Source: CAYHZL01 sp964361075
Lineage (GTDB): Bacteria; Bacteroidota; Ignavibacteria; UBA10030; UBA8401
Direction: 5' to 3'
NCBI GenBank assembly: GCA_964361075.1
Contig: CAYHZL010000107.1
Location: forward strand, 1 to 12,051
Length of the DNA stretch: 12,051 nt
This document shows positions 1 through 5,717 of this stretch, piece after piece. Every line of letters starts with the position of its first letter. Position 1 is the stretch's first letter. Position numbers and translations under genes: made by a program. The notes beneath the pieces are model-generated. The model did not search any database, was not told where the DNA came from, and saw only the letters and a program-made list of their open reading frames with translations.

Positions 1-27
1 AAAAAAATAAAAAAAAATAAAAAAGTA

Positions 28-59
28 GTTGCTTTTTTAAAACCGGTCTATTATATTTG
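28..59 (+). promoter_or_regulatory. Putative Bacteroidota-type promoter of the C-rich RNA
   Basis: TATATTTG at 52-59 fits the TAnnTTTG -7 box known from Bacteroidota primary sigma factors. GTTG at 28-31 lies 20 bases upstream, about where the -33 TTG box is expected. The preceding 24 bases are almost pure A with two single T's, which could act like an UP element. Transcription would start near 65-68, just before the C-rich double hairpin. The promoter rests on motif matching only. Confidence 0.45.
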
Positions 60-65
60 AAGTAG

Positions 66-157
66 AAATTAAGACCCCCTCATTTCGCTGATTTCCTCCC
101 CTGGTCAGCGTTTGAGGTTTGCGCCCAACAATCCACCCCTGTTGTTGGGCGTTTTTA
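66..157 (+). ncRNA. Candidate small RNA or leader with two C-rich hairpin loops
   Basis: About 90 nt lie between a plausible promoter and an intrinsic terminator, with no ORF. Hairpin 1 has two helices: CCTCA (78-82) with TGAGG (113-117), and CGCTGA (86-91) with TCAGCG (105-110). Its loop (92-104) contains CCTCCCCTG. Hairpin 2 is the terminator, and its 10-nt loop (132-141) contains CCACCCCTG. The two loops therefore share CC(T/A)CCCCTG, and a third C-run (ACCCCCTC) sits at 74-81. Loops of this kind resemble anti-Shine-Dalgarno sequence and recall C-rich-loop regulators such as actinobacterial 6C RNA or staphylococcal Rsa RNAs. That is a resemblance of architecture, not homology. It could instead be the leader of the Nudix gene that starts at 175. 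I do not recognise it as a known family. Confidence 0.5.
122..157 (+). terminator. Strong intrinsic terminator upstream of the Nudix gene
   Basis: A perfect 10-bp stem pairs CGCCCAACAA (122-131) with TTGTTGGGCG (142-151) around a C-rich 10-nt loop. It is followed by TTTTTATTT and more T's to about 163. It ends the candidate RNA. It lies only about a dozen bases before the ATG at 175, so it either terminates a separate RNA or attenuates the downstream gene. Confidence 0.8.
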
Positions 158-174
158 TTTTTTGTAGGTAGTGC

Positions 175-552
175 ATGGTTCAAGTCGCGGTCGCAATAAT
201 CAAAAAAAACAATTCCATTCTTGCCTGTCAACGAAAGAAAACCGCTTCCTATTCTTTATTGTGGGAATTTCCCGGCGGCAAAATTGAAACCAACGAAACT
301 TTACAGCAATGTTTGTGGCGTGAACTAAAAGAAGAGCTTTCCATTGATGCTGTTGTTGGTGAAGAAATCTATTCGCACACATGGGTATATCCTGATGCGG
401 GAAAATTTGAAGTTCATTATTTTATTGTGAATTCATATATCGGTACAGAAAAAAATAATGTGTTTGAACAAATCCGCTGGATTACTATTGATGAGTTAGA
501 TTCGGTAAATTTTTTGGAGGGGAATAGAGAAGTAATTCAAGGGCAGTTCTAA
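175..552 (+). CDS. MutT-like Nudix hydrolase (8-oxo-dGTP diphosphatase type)
   Basis: A 125-residue single-domain Nudix protein, the usual length for MutT. MutT relatives hydrolyse oxidised or non-canonical (d)NTPs in the cytoplasm to the monophosphate and pyrophosphate, keeping 8-oxo-dGTP out of DNA. The Nudix box starts at G35: G35-x5-E41-x7-R49-E50-L51-x-E53-E54, with the catalytic RExxEE intact. The usual glycine near its end is replaced by S56. The preceding WEFPGGKIE (30-38) is typical of the MutT/CTP-pyrophosphohydrolase group. The ATG is preceded by a weak TAGG at 165-168. A strong terminator lies immediately upstream, so expression needs read-through or a start very close to the gene. 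A mutY-type gene follows, which supports a role in GO repair. The exact substrate (8-oxo-dGTP, CTP or others) cannot be read from the sequence, so no symbol is given. Confidence 0.88.
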   Translation: MVQVAVAIIKKNNSILACQRKKTASYSLLWEFPGGKIETNETLQQCLWRELKEELSIDAVVGEEIYSHTWVYPDAGKFEVHYFIVNSYIGTEKNNVFEQIRWITIDELDSVNFLEGNREVIQGQF

Positions 553-565
553 AAATTTCAGAGGA

Positions 566-654
566 TTGTCATTCCGAGGAGCGGAGCGACGAGGAATCTC
601 GTTTTTTCCTTCAAAATGTAAAACGAGATTCCTCGCTTCGCTCGGAATGACATT
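566..654. repeat. Imperfect inverted repeat bounded by GTCATTCC/GGAATGAC
   Basis: The outer arms GTCATTCCGAG (568-578) and CTCGGAATGAC (641-651) pair perfectly. The inner arms GAGGAATCTCGTTTT (591-605) and 620-634 form a 15-bp perfect stem around a 14-nt loop. The middle differs between arms: 12 bases on the left and 6 on the right. This is the build of a small palindromic dispersed element (REP- or MITE-like); similar GTCATTCCGAG...GAATCTC sequences are common in bacterial genomes. It lies between the Nudix gene and mutY and could fold into a stable mRNA hairpin. Confidence 0.85.
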
Positions 655-750
655 GATTTAATAATTTATAAAACCGCCCTCAAAAAATACGCGCAGGCAT
701 GGTACACTGATGTATCTTTTCAACCCACATTCTAAAAAATTATATTACTC

Positions 751-1632
751 GTGAAAAATTTTCACAAGAGACTTCTTCATTGGTACTCACTCAACGCAAG
801 GAATCTTCCTTGGCGAACAACGAAAAATCCATACCGTATTCTTGTTTCTGAAATGATGTTGCAGCAAACACAAGTAAGTCGGGTTGTTGGATTCTACAAA
901 GAGTGGTTTAAAAAATTTCCAACACTCGAAATATTATCGCGCTCATCGAAGAAAGATGTACTGCGCCAGTGGTCCGGACTTGGTTACAATAATCGTGCAT
1001 TGCGATTGTTTGCGCTTTCAAAAATAATTGTTGAAGAATATCATGGGAAATTTCCGCGCAGTAACGAAGAACTCCGTAAACTACCCGGCATTGGAAAATA
1101 CACCGCAAGCGCTCTTGAATGTTTTTCGTTTGGAAAAAATGTCGCGGTGGTGGATGTCAACATCATTCGTATTTATTCGCGCGTGTTATGGAAAGTTTCT
1201 TCAGCCGGCGAAAAACAATCTGAAAAAATAATTTGGACCATTGCAGAAAAATATCTTCCCGCAAACAACGCTTCTGTTTGGAATCAGGCATTGATGGATT
1301 TAGGTTCAGCAGTGTGTACTGCCCGCAATCCGAAATGCGATACATGTCCATTGAATGATGAATGTGCATCAGCTTTTTCGCCGATGTTTCAGTATCCGAT
1401 TGCAACGAAGAAAAACAATGAGCCGCACTATAAAAATATTCCGCGCCGGCTGTATCGCGGAAGAATTTTAAAACTACTTCATACTTCTTCGTTGACGAAA
1501 CAACGCATTGCGATTTCATTGTGGAAAAGTTTTTCACGAAGTGATATAGCATGGCTTACTTCAACATTGAAGCAGATGAAAGATGATGGCTTAATTAGAA
1601 TGAATGCGGGAAAAGTTTCAATTGCAGAATGA
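751..1632 (+). CDS. mutY: A/G-specific adenine DNA glycosylase, short MutY form
   Basis: MutY removes adenine mispaired with 8-oxoguanine during base excision repair. Seen here: the HhH-GPD fold with catalytic Glu34 in SEMMLQQTQV (33-42), the helix-hairpin-helix LPGIGKYTA (111-119), catalytic Asp135 in VVDVN, and a 4Fe-4S cluster site C189-x6-C196-x2-C199-x5-C205. At 293 residues it lacks the Nudix-like C-terminal domain that lets E. coli MutY (about 350 residues) read 8-oxoG. The last 70 residues, from YRGRILKLL, look instead like a small winged-helix domain, as in short actinobacterial MutY proteins. GLGYNNRALRL (76-86) also resembles that subgroup. The start is GTG at 751 with no clear Shine-Dalgarno; it places NLPWR at the usual position near residue 20. 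The family is certain. Mismatch specificity is inferred. Confidence 0.9.
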   Translation: MKNFHKRLLHWYSLNARNLPWRTTKNPYRILVSEMMLQQTQVSRVVGFYKEWFKKFPTLEILSRSSKKDVLRQWSGLGYNNRALRLFALSKIIVEEYHGKFPRSNEELRKLPGIGKYTASALECFSFGKNVAVVDVNIIRIYSRVLWKVSSAGEKQSEKIIWTIAEKYLPANNASVWNQALMDLGSAVCTARNPKCDTCPLNDECASAFSPMFQYPIATKKNNEPHYKNIPRRLYRGRILKLLHTSSLTKQRIAISLWKSFSRSDIAWLTSTLKQMKDDGLIRMNAGKVSIAE

Positions 1633-1683
1633 ATAAAAAATATCACGCTGTACGTATAGAAATTATTTTGATTTAGTAAAACA

Positions 1684-1792
1684 TTAACCACATTCGCCGC
1701 GGCGAAGCACAGAAAAAACACGGATTTACACAGAGAAGTTAAATAATGTAATCTGTGAACATCAGTGTTGTTCCCGTGTCATCCGTGGTTAA
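1684..1792. repeat. Dispersed repeat with TTAACCAC/GTGGTTAA ends
   Basis: Terminal inverted repeats TTAACCAC (1684-1691) and GTGGTTAA (1785-1792) enclose nested pairs ACACGG/CCGTGT (1718-1723 with 1774-1779) and CACAGA/TCTGTG (1729-1734 with 1752-1757). Sequences of the form CACGGATTTACACAGA...TCCGTGGTTAA occur as dispersed intergenic repeats in several bacterial phyla. Near the left end it carries the palindrome TTCGCCGCGGCGAA (1693-1706), which looks inserted and recurs after the amidase gene. It fills much of the 357-bp gap between mutY and yajQ; no gene is visible there. Confidence 0.7.
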
Positions 1793-1902
1793 AGATTATT
1801 TTTTTATTACAAAAATCTGTGGCTATGTTTTTTCTTATCACTTTTATAGGAAATTATTTGAAACATTTATCAGTTGTAATGAAACAGGGGAAATTCTCAA
1901 GT

Positions 1903-1934
1903 AAGCGTGCTCGCAGTTGAAGAGCATGCTTTTT
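1903..1934 (+). terminator. Terminator-like hairpin upstream of yajQ
   Basis: AAGCGTGCTC (1903-1912) pairs with GAGCATGCTT (1922-1931) through 10 pairs including one G-U, around a 9-nt loop. Five T's follow (1930-1934). It may end mutY transcription read through the repeat, or a short unidentified transcript. The 1793-1902 stretch before it holds no gene that I can see. Confidence 0.55.
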
Positions 1935-1960
1935 GAAATTCTACAAATAACTCGTACATT
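1933..1960 (+). promoter_or_regulatory. Possible promoter of yajQ-amidase
   Basis: TTGAAA (1933-1938) and TACATT (1955-1960) are spaced by 16 bases and resemble -35/-10 boxes. They start inside the T-run of the preceding hairpin, 30 bases upstream of the yajQ ATG. AT-rich DNA gives such matches by chance. Confidence 0.25.
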
Positions 1961-1989
1961 CATTCAACAATTCATTTAACGGAACGACT

Positions 1990-2493
1990 ATGGCACAACA
2001 AAATTCATTTGATATTATTTCCGAAGTTGATATGCAGGAAGTGGATAATGCGCTGAACCAGACACGCAAAGAAGTAGCGCAACGCTATGATTTCAAAGAT
2101 TCGAAAACAACGATTGATTTCAATCAAAAAGAAAAAATCATTACGCTGACTACGGATAACGATTTCCGCTTACAGGCAGTTGTTGATATTCTTCAAAATA
2201 AATTTATTAAAAGAGGAATTTCAATTAAAGCGTTGAAATACAGCGCAGTAGAACCGGCTGCCGGCGGCTCTGTGCGGCAAACAATTACATTGCAAGTTGG
2301 CATTGATAAAGAGAATGCAAAAAAAATTGTGCAATCAATCAAAGACTTGAAACTGAAGGTTCAAGCGACAATCATGGAGGAACAAATTCGTGTTTCCGGA
2401 AAAGACCGCGACGAACTGCAAACAGTTATTGCAAAATTAAAAGCAATGGAACTTTCATTGCCGCTTCAATTTTCTAATTTCCGTTCATCATGA
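1990..2493 (+). CDS. yajQ: YajQ family nucleotide-binding protein (UPF0234)
   Basis: A 167-residue protein matching YajQ over its whole length (E. coli about 163 residues). Hallmarks are SFDIISEVD near the start, QRYDFKDSKTTIDF (31-44), KRGISIKALKY, the GKDRDELQ segment and the C-terminal LPLQFSNFR. YajQ proteins are small cytosolic two-domain alpha/beta proteins that bind nucleic acid or nucleotides; a Xanthomonas member is reported to be a cyclic di-GMP effector. The physiological role in this organism is unknown. The ATG at 1990 gives the canonical N-terminus; GGAACG just upstream is at best a weak ribosome binding site. The TGA stop overlaps the ATG of the amidase gene, so the two are probably translationally coupled. 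Confidence 0.95.
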   Translation: MAQQNSFDIISEVDMQEVDNALNQTRKEVAQRYDFKDSKTTIDFNQKEKIITLTTDNDFRLQAVVDILQNKFIKRGISIKALKYSAVEPAAGGSVRQTITLQVGIDKENAKKIVQSIKDLKLKVQATIMEEQIRVSGKDRDELQTVIAKLKAMELSLPLQFSNFRSS

Positions 2494-4118
2494 ATATATT
2501 TGTGCGTGTAAGAACATTGGTGTGTAAATTTTTTCGAAGTATCTGTATTCTTGTTATCGCGTATAATTCCTTTCTTGTTGCGCAAACCGATAGCGCGATT
2601 AATTCCGTAATGGTTTCGTTGCAATCGCAGCCGGCTATTCACGGCGTTGTTCATATTTTTGAAGAAAACAATTTCCGTTACCTTGCCGTGGAAGATGTTG
2701 CGACGGCTCTTTCTTTTTTTTCAACAACAAATAAAAATTTACGGAAAACAGAACTTACACTGTGGTCGGTGGATGGCAATGTGGTTGATACTACACGAAT
2801 AAAGTTTACGGCGGAAAGTCCGTTTATCATTTCAACATTGCATCGCACACGAACGCAAAAAGTAATTCAACTTGCTCATCCGGTAAAGTGGTGGAAGAAC
2901 ACTGCATTTCTTTTAGAAAAAGATATCGTCTCTCTTATCGCTTCGGCTACTCGGTTACAAGTGTTAGTGAGTGATAGTGTTATACAAGCAGCGCCTGCAA
3001 AGCTATCCTACAATATTACCGGTGTTGATGTTGAAGAAAAAAATAATGGTTCTCTGCTTCGTATTCACTCAATAGAAAAATTACACGATGTTGAACGATT
3101 TCAACAAGAGAACGAATGGTTGTATCTTACCATACCCGGTGGACGTGCCGACACGGTTGCTCTTGCAAAAAAATTTCCTTCCGGTATCATCAAAAAAATT
3201 GTTCCCATACAATCGGCAACATCACTACAGCTAAGTTTTCAACTCCGAAATAAAATTGGTGCATCCGAAATTATGGAAGATCAGGGAAGTTCAGATATTC
3301 TTGTTTCGTTGCACATCGCCGAAGAAAACATTACACCGCCGCCGAAGCGTGTAGAAAAAAAACATAACGATGATTTTCTTGCACAGATTGAAAAGCAAAA
3401 GAAAAAATGGAAATTAGATGTTGTGGTTATTGACGCGGGACATGGAGGGCACGATCCGGGTGCAATTGGTGTCATCGGCACACGCGAGAAAGATGTCGCG
3501 CTTGGTATTGCGCTCAAACTTGGTTCGATGATAGAAAAACATTTGTCTGATGTGAAAGTTGTGTACACGCGCAAAACCGATCGTTTCATAGAGCTGTACC
3601 GGCGCGGACAAATTGCAAACGAAGCGGAAGGAAAATTATTTGTCAGCATTCACTGTAATTCGTCGGAACGAAAGCCATCATCGAATAATGGATTTGAAAT
3701 TTATTTGCTGCGTCCCGGAAAAACTGAAGCCGCACTTCACATCGCCGAAAAAGAAAATGCCGTTGTGAAATTGGAAAAAGATTTTGAAGACCGCTACCAG
3801 GAATTGACGGAAGAAAATTATATTATTTTAACGATGGCGCAAAGTGCGTACGTGAAACAAAGCGAACGCTTTGCGGAAATGTTAGAAGAGCAAATGGAAG
3901 ACAAACTTGTTTCGCAGAGCCGCGGTGTAAAGCAAGCCGGATTTTTTGTTCTTGTCGGTGCATCTATGCCGAACGTCCTCGTTGAAACGGGATACCTTTC
4001 AAATATTAAAGACGAAAAATTTCTTCGCAGTCCGGGAGGACAATATGTTGTTGCAGAATCTATTTTTAATGGCATCAAAAAATTCAAAGGTGAATACGAA
4101 CGAAAGTTACGAGAGTGA
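2490..4118 (+). CDS. Secreted N-acetylmuramoyl-L-alanine amidase (Amidase_3, AmiC-like)
   Basis: This enzyme cleaves the bond between MurNAc and L-alanine in peptidoglycan, typically to separate daughter cells. It is 542 residues long. The N-terminus has basic residues (R6, R8, K13, R16), a hydrophobic stretch 17-31 and a likely signal-peptidase site after A31 (FLVA|Q). Residues of about 45-165 look like a copper-amine-oxidase-like N-terminal module (YLAVEDVATAL, WWKN). About 172-278 look like an AMIN domain, which binds peptidoglycan. A Lys-rich linker (about 280-310) leads to the catalytic domain. Zinc ligands H318 (DAGHGGHDPGA), E333 and H388 (SIHCN) and catalytic E499 (VLVETGYLSN) are present. 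The insertion at about 410-465 matches the helical regulatory segment of AmiB/AmiC enzymes, so an activator of EnvC type is likely but is not encoded here. The ATG overlaps the yajQ stop. Confidence 0.93.
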   Translation: MNIFVRVRTLVCKFFRSICILVIAYNSFLVAQTDSAINSVMVSLQSQPAIHGVVHIFEENNFRYLAVEDVATALSFFSTTNKNLRKTELTLWSVDGNVVDTTRIKFTAESPFIISTLHRTRTQKVIQLAHPVKWWKNTAFLLEKDIVSLIASATRLQVLVSDSVIQAAPAKLSYNITGVDVEEKNNGSLLRIHSIEKLHDVERFQQENEWLYLTIPGGRADTVALAKKFPSGIIKKIVPIQSATSLQLSFQLRNKIGASEIMEDQGSSDILVSLHIAEENITPPPKRVEKKHNDDFLAQIEKQKKKWKLDVVVIDAGHGGHDPGAIGVIGTREKDVALGIALKLGSMIEKHLSDVKVVYTRKTDRFIELYRRGQIANEAEGKLFVSIHCNSSERKPSSNNGFEIYLLRPGKTEAALHIAEKENAVVKLEKDFEDRYQELTEENYIILTMAQSAYVKQSERFAEMLEEQMEDKLVSQSRGVKQAGFFVLVGASMPNVLVETGYLSNIKDEKFLRSPGGQYVVAESIFNGIKKFKGEYERKLRE

Positions 4119-4131
4119 ATTTTTCTTTCGG

Positions 4132-4161
4132 AAGCCACATTCGCCGCGGCGAATGTGGCTT
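4132..4161. terminator. 30-bp perfect palindrome after the amidase gene, possible terminator
   Basis: The arms 4132-4146 and 4147-4161 are exact reverse complements, centred on TTCGCCG|CGGCGAA, 13 bases after the amidase stop. The downstream tract is only TATTATTG, so intrinsic termination would be weak. The core CCACATTCGCCGCGGCGAA (4135-4153) is identical to 1688-1706, so it may be a dispersed repeat reused as a 3' end. Confidence 0.5.
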
Positions 4162-4181
4162 TATTATTGACTTTGGTTACG

Positions 4182-4210
4182 TTGCTTATCAAAGCATTCT
4201 TTCGTATTTT
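4182..4210 (+). promoter_or_regulatory. Possible promoter of tig-clpP-clpX
   Basis: TTGCTT (4182-4187) and TATTTT (4205-4210) are 17 bases apart and sit after the palindrome that follows the amidase gene. If used, the leader would include the whole repeat cluster at 4247-4348. The evidence is motif spacing only. Confidence 0.3.
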
Positions 4211-4246
4211 TATTTCGGAAAAACATATTTATTCTATATCGGGTCT

Positions 4247-4348
4247 AATACCCCGACGCTTGCGTCGTCATTCCGGCGGAAGCCGGAATCCACAAAATGG
4301 ATGCCAGCGTACGCTGGCATGACAAATACCCCGCAACTTGCTGCGGGG
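4247..4348. repeat. Nested cluster of small palindromic repeats upstream of tig
   Basis: Four hairpins follow each other: CGACGC/GCGTCG (4254-4267), ATTCCGGC/GCCGGAAT (4270-4289), the perfect 20-base palindrome ATGCCAGCGTACGCTGGCAT (4301-4320) and CCCCGCA/TGCGGGG (4329-4348). The two central hairpins are enclosed by GTCAT (4267-4271) and ATGAC (4319-4323). AATACCCCG occurs on both sides (4247-4255 and 4325-4333). This looks like a GTCATTCC-type element lodged in or between copies of a second, AATACCCCG-type element. Confidence 0.85.
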
Positions 4349-4362
4349 ATGATTTATTAATT

Positions 4363-4367
4363 AGGAG
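4363..4367 (+). promoter_or_regulatory. Ribosome binding site fixing the tig start
   Basis: AGGAG lies 7 bases before the GTG at 4375 and 15 bases after the last repeat hairpin. It supports GTG 4375 over the in-frame ATG at 4297, which lies inside the repeat and would add 26 repeat-derived residues. Confidence 0.8.
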
Positions 4368-4374
4368 AATTGTA

Positions 4375-5652
4375 GTGGAAGTAACTGTACATACTTTAAG
4401 CGATTGCGATCGCGAAATGGAATTTCAACTCACCACCGAAGAACTTGCGCCTCATTTTGAAGTAGCGTATAAAAAGGCTATTCCTGTCATCGAAATTAAA
4501 GGTTTTCGAAAAGGGAAAGTGCCTTTTGCGATGATTAAAAAAATGTTTGGTGAAAGCATCGAGATTCAGGCTATTGAAGTACTGAGCAATGACACATTCA
4601 AAAAAACTATTGAAGAAAGAAATATTTTGCCTATTGGTACGCCAACCATGGTTGATATGAAATATAAACGCGGCGAGCCGCTTGCTTTCAAAGTGAAATA
4701 TGAAGTGAAACCGGAATTTGAAGTGAAGGATTTTCGCGGTCTTGAAGTTGAACAGTTTGTTCATCACACAAACGAGAATGAACTACACGACGAGATTAAG
4801 CGTTTACAACATATCAACGCAACGTACGAAGAAGCAAAAAAAGTTACCGGCGAAGAATTTATTGTTACGGTTGATGGTGTTGAATTTGATGAGAATGGTG
4901 CGCTCAGCAACAGGAAACAAGAAGCGACGCGCATCTATATGAACGAACCGACAACTGAAAAAGAAATTAAAGAAGCATTGCAAGGCGCCGTTGCCGGTGA
5001 TGTGCGTGAAGCAAAGTTCAAACATGACCACGCAGATCATGCTCACAGCATTCATCTTCAACTTACGGTGAAGAAAGTTGAAAAAATTACGCTTCCTGAA
5101 ATGAACGATGAATTTGCCAAAGAAGTGAGTAACGGAAAATTTTCAACTGCCGACGATTTGAAGAAAAACATTTCGGAAGACTTGGAAAAACTTTGGAGTG
5201 AACGAAGTACGCGACGACTTGAAAGTGATATTTTGAAGAAGGTTGTTGAACAATATTCATTTACCGTTCCGGAATCTGTGGTGAACAATTTGCTCGATGC
5301 TTACGTCCAAGATGTGAAAGAGCAACAGCCGAATCGTGTGCTTCCAAAGAACTTCAATGAAAAGCAGTACCGCGAAATGTACCACGCGAATGCACTCTGG
5401 GAAGCAAAATGGCTGCTCGTGAAAGAGCAATTGTTGAAGAAAGAAAATCTTCAAATGACTGACGGTGATATTGAAAAACTTGCAGAAACCGAATCAGCAA
5501 AAATAGGAATTGATAAAGAACGATTAATGAATTTTTACAAAACATCTGAAACCGTTTCTGAACGCGTGTTGTTTGATAAATTGCTGGCTCTGATTAAAGA
5601 GAGCGCGACAATGACCGTAACAGAAACAGATGATGTCAGTAAATTTTCGTAA
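4375..5652 (+). CDS. tig: Trigger factor, ribosome-associated chaperone
   Basis: Trigger factor docks at the ribosomal exit tunnel through protein L23 and shields nascent chains. Read from GTG 4375 the protein is 425 residues, close to the usual 430-450. The ribosome-binding signature GFRKGKVP is at 43-50, as in E. coli (FRK 44-46). The middle FKBP-like region (about 150-235) is poorly conserved and holds a His-rich patch (H217, H219, H222, H224, H227), so prolyl isomerase activity is doubtful. LPEMNDEFAKEV then marks the start of the helical C-terminal chaperone domain. clpP follows 65 bases later with no terminator between, matching the widespread tig-clpP-clpX operon. Confidence 0.95.
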   Translation: MEVTVHTLSDCDREMEFQLTTEELAPHFEVAYKKAIPVIEIKGFRKGKVPFAMIKKMFGESIEIQAIEVLSNDTFKKTIEERNILPIGTPTMVDMKYKRGEPLAFKVKYEVKPEFEVKDFRGLEVEQFVHHTNENELHDEIKRLQHINATYEEAKKVTGEEFIVTVDGVEFDENGALSNRKQEATRIYMNEPTTEKEIKEALQGAVAGDVREAKFKHDHADHAHSIHLQLTVKKVEKITLPEMNDEFAKEVSNGKFSTADDLKKNISEDLEKLWSERSTRRLESDILKKVVEQYSFTVPESVVNNLLDAYVQDVKEQQPNRVLPKNFNEKQYREMYHANALWEAKWLLVKEQLLKKENLQMTDGDIEKLAETESAKIGIDKERLMNFYKTSETVSERVLFDKLLALIKESATMTVTETDDVSKFS

Positions 5653-5717
5653 CTAAAATTTAAACACGCTGCAGTTTATCTTCCTTAGTGAATTGCATTT
5701 TTGAAAAGGCGAACACT

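Noticed and set aside
66..157. Identity as SRP RNA, 6S RNA, tmRNA or a known riboswitch
   Set aside because: None of the conserved blocks of these RNAs that I can recall (for example the SRP GGAA tetraloop/symmetric loop) is present, and the length is short for 6S RNA or tmRNA.
1..174. Minus-strand reading of the left-edge RNA region (G-rich loops, T-rich end after A/T hairpin)
   Set aside because: On the minus strand the only terminator-like stem is A/T-only; the plus strand has a better promoter, a GC-rich terminator and the more telling C-rich loops.
566..654. CRISPR repeat unit
   Set aside because: It is a single inverted repeat with no spaced direct repeats and no cas genes nearby.
1163..1552. 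129-residue minus-strand frame inside mutY
   Set aside because: Antisense shadow of a well-supported gene with no family resemblance.
4115..4360. 81-residue reading frame across the amidase-tig gap
   Set aside because: It is built from the 30-bp palindrome and the repeat cluster; it has no recognisable protein character.
5688..5717. Ten-residue N-terminal extension of ClpP from GTG 5688
   Set aside because: The ATG at 5718 has AAGG at proper distance and a normal ClpP N-terminus; the extension resembles nothing in the family.
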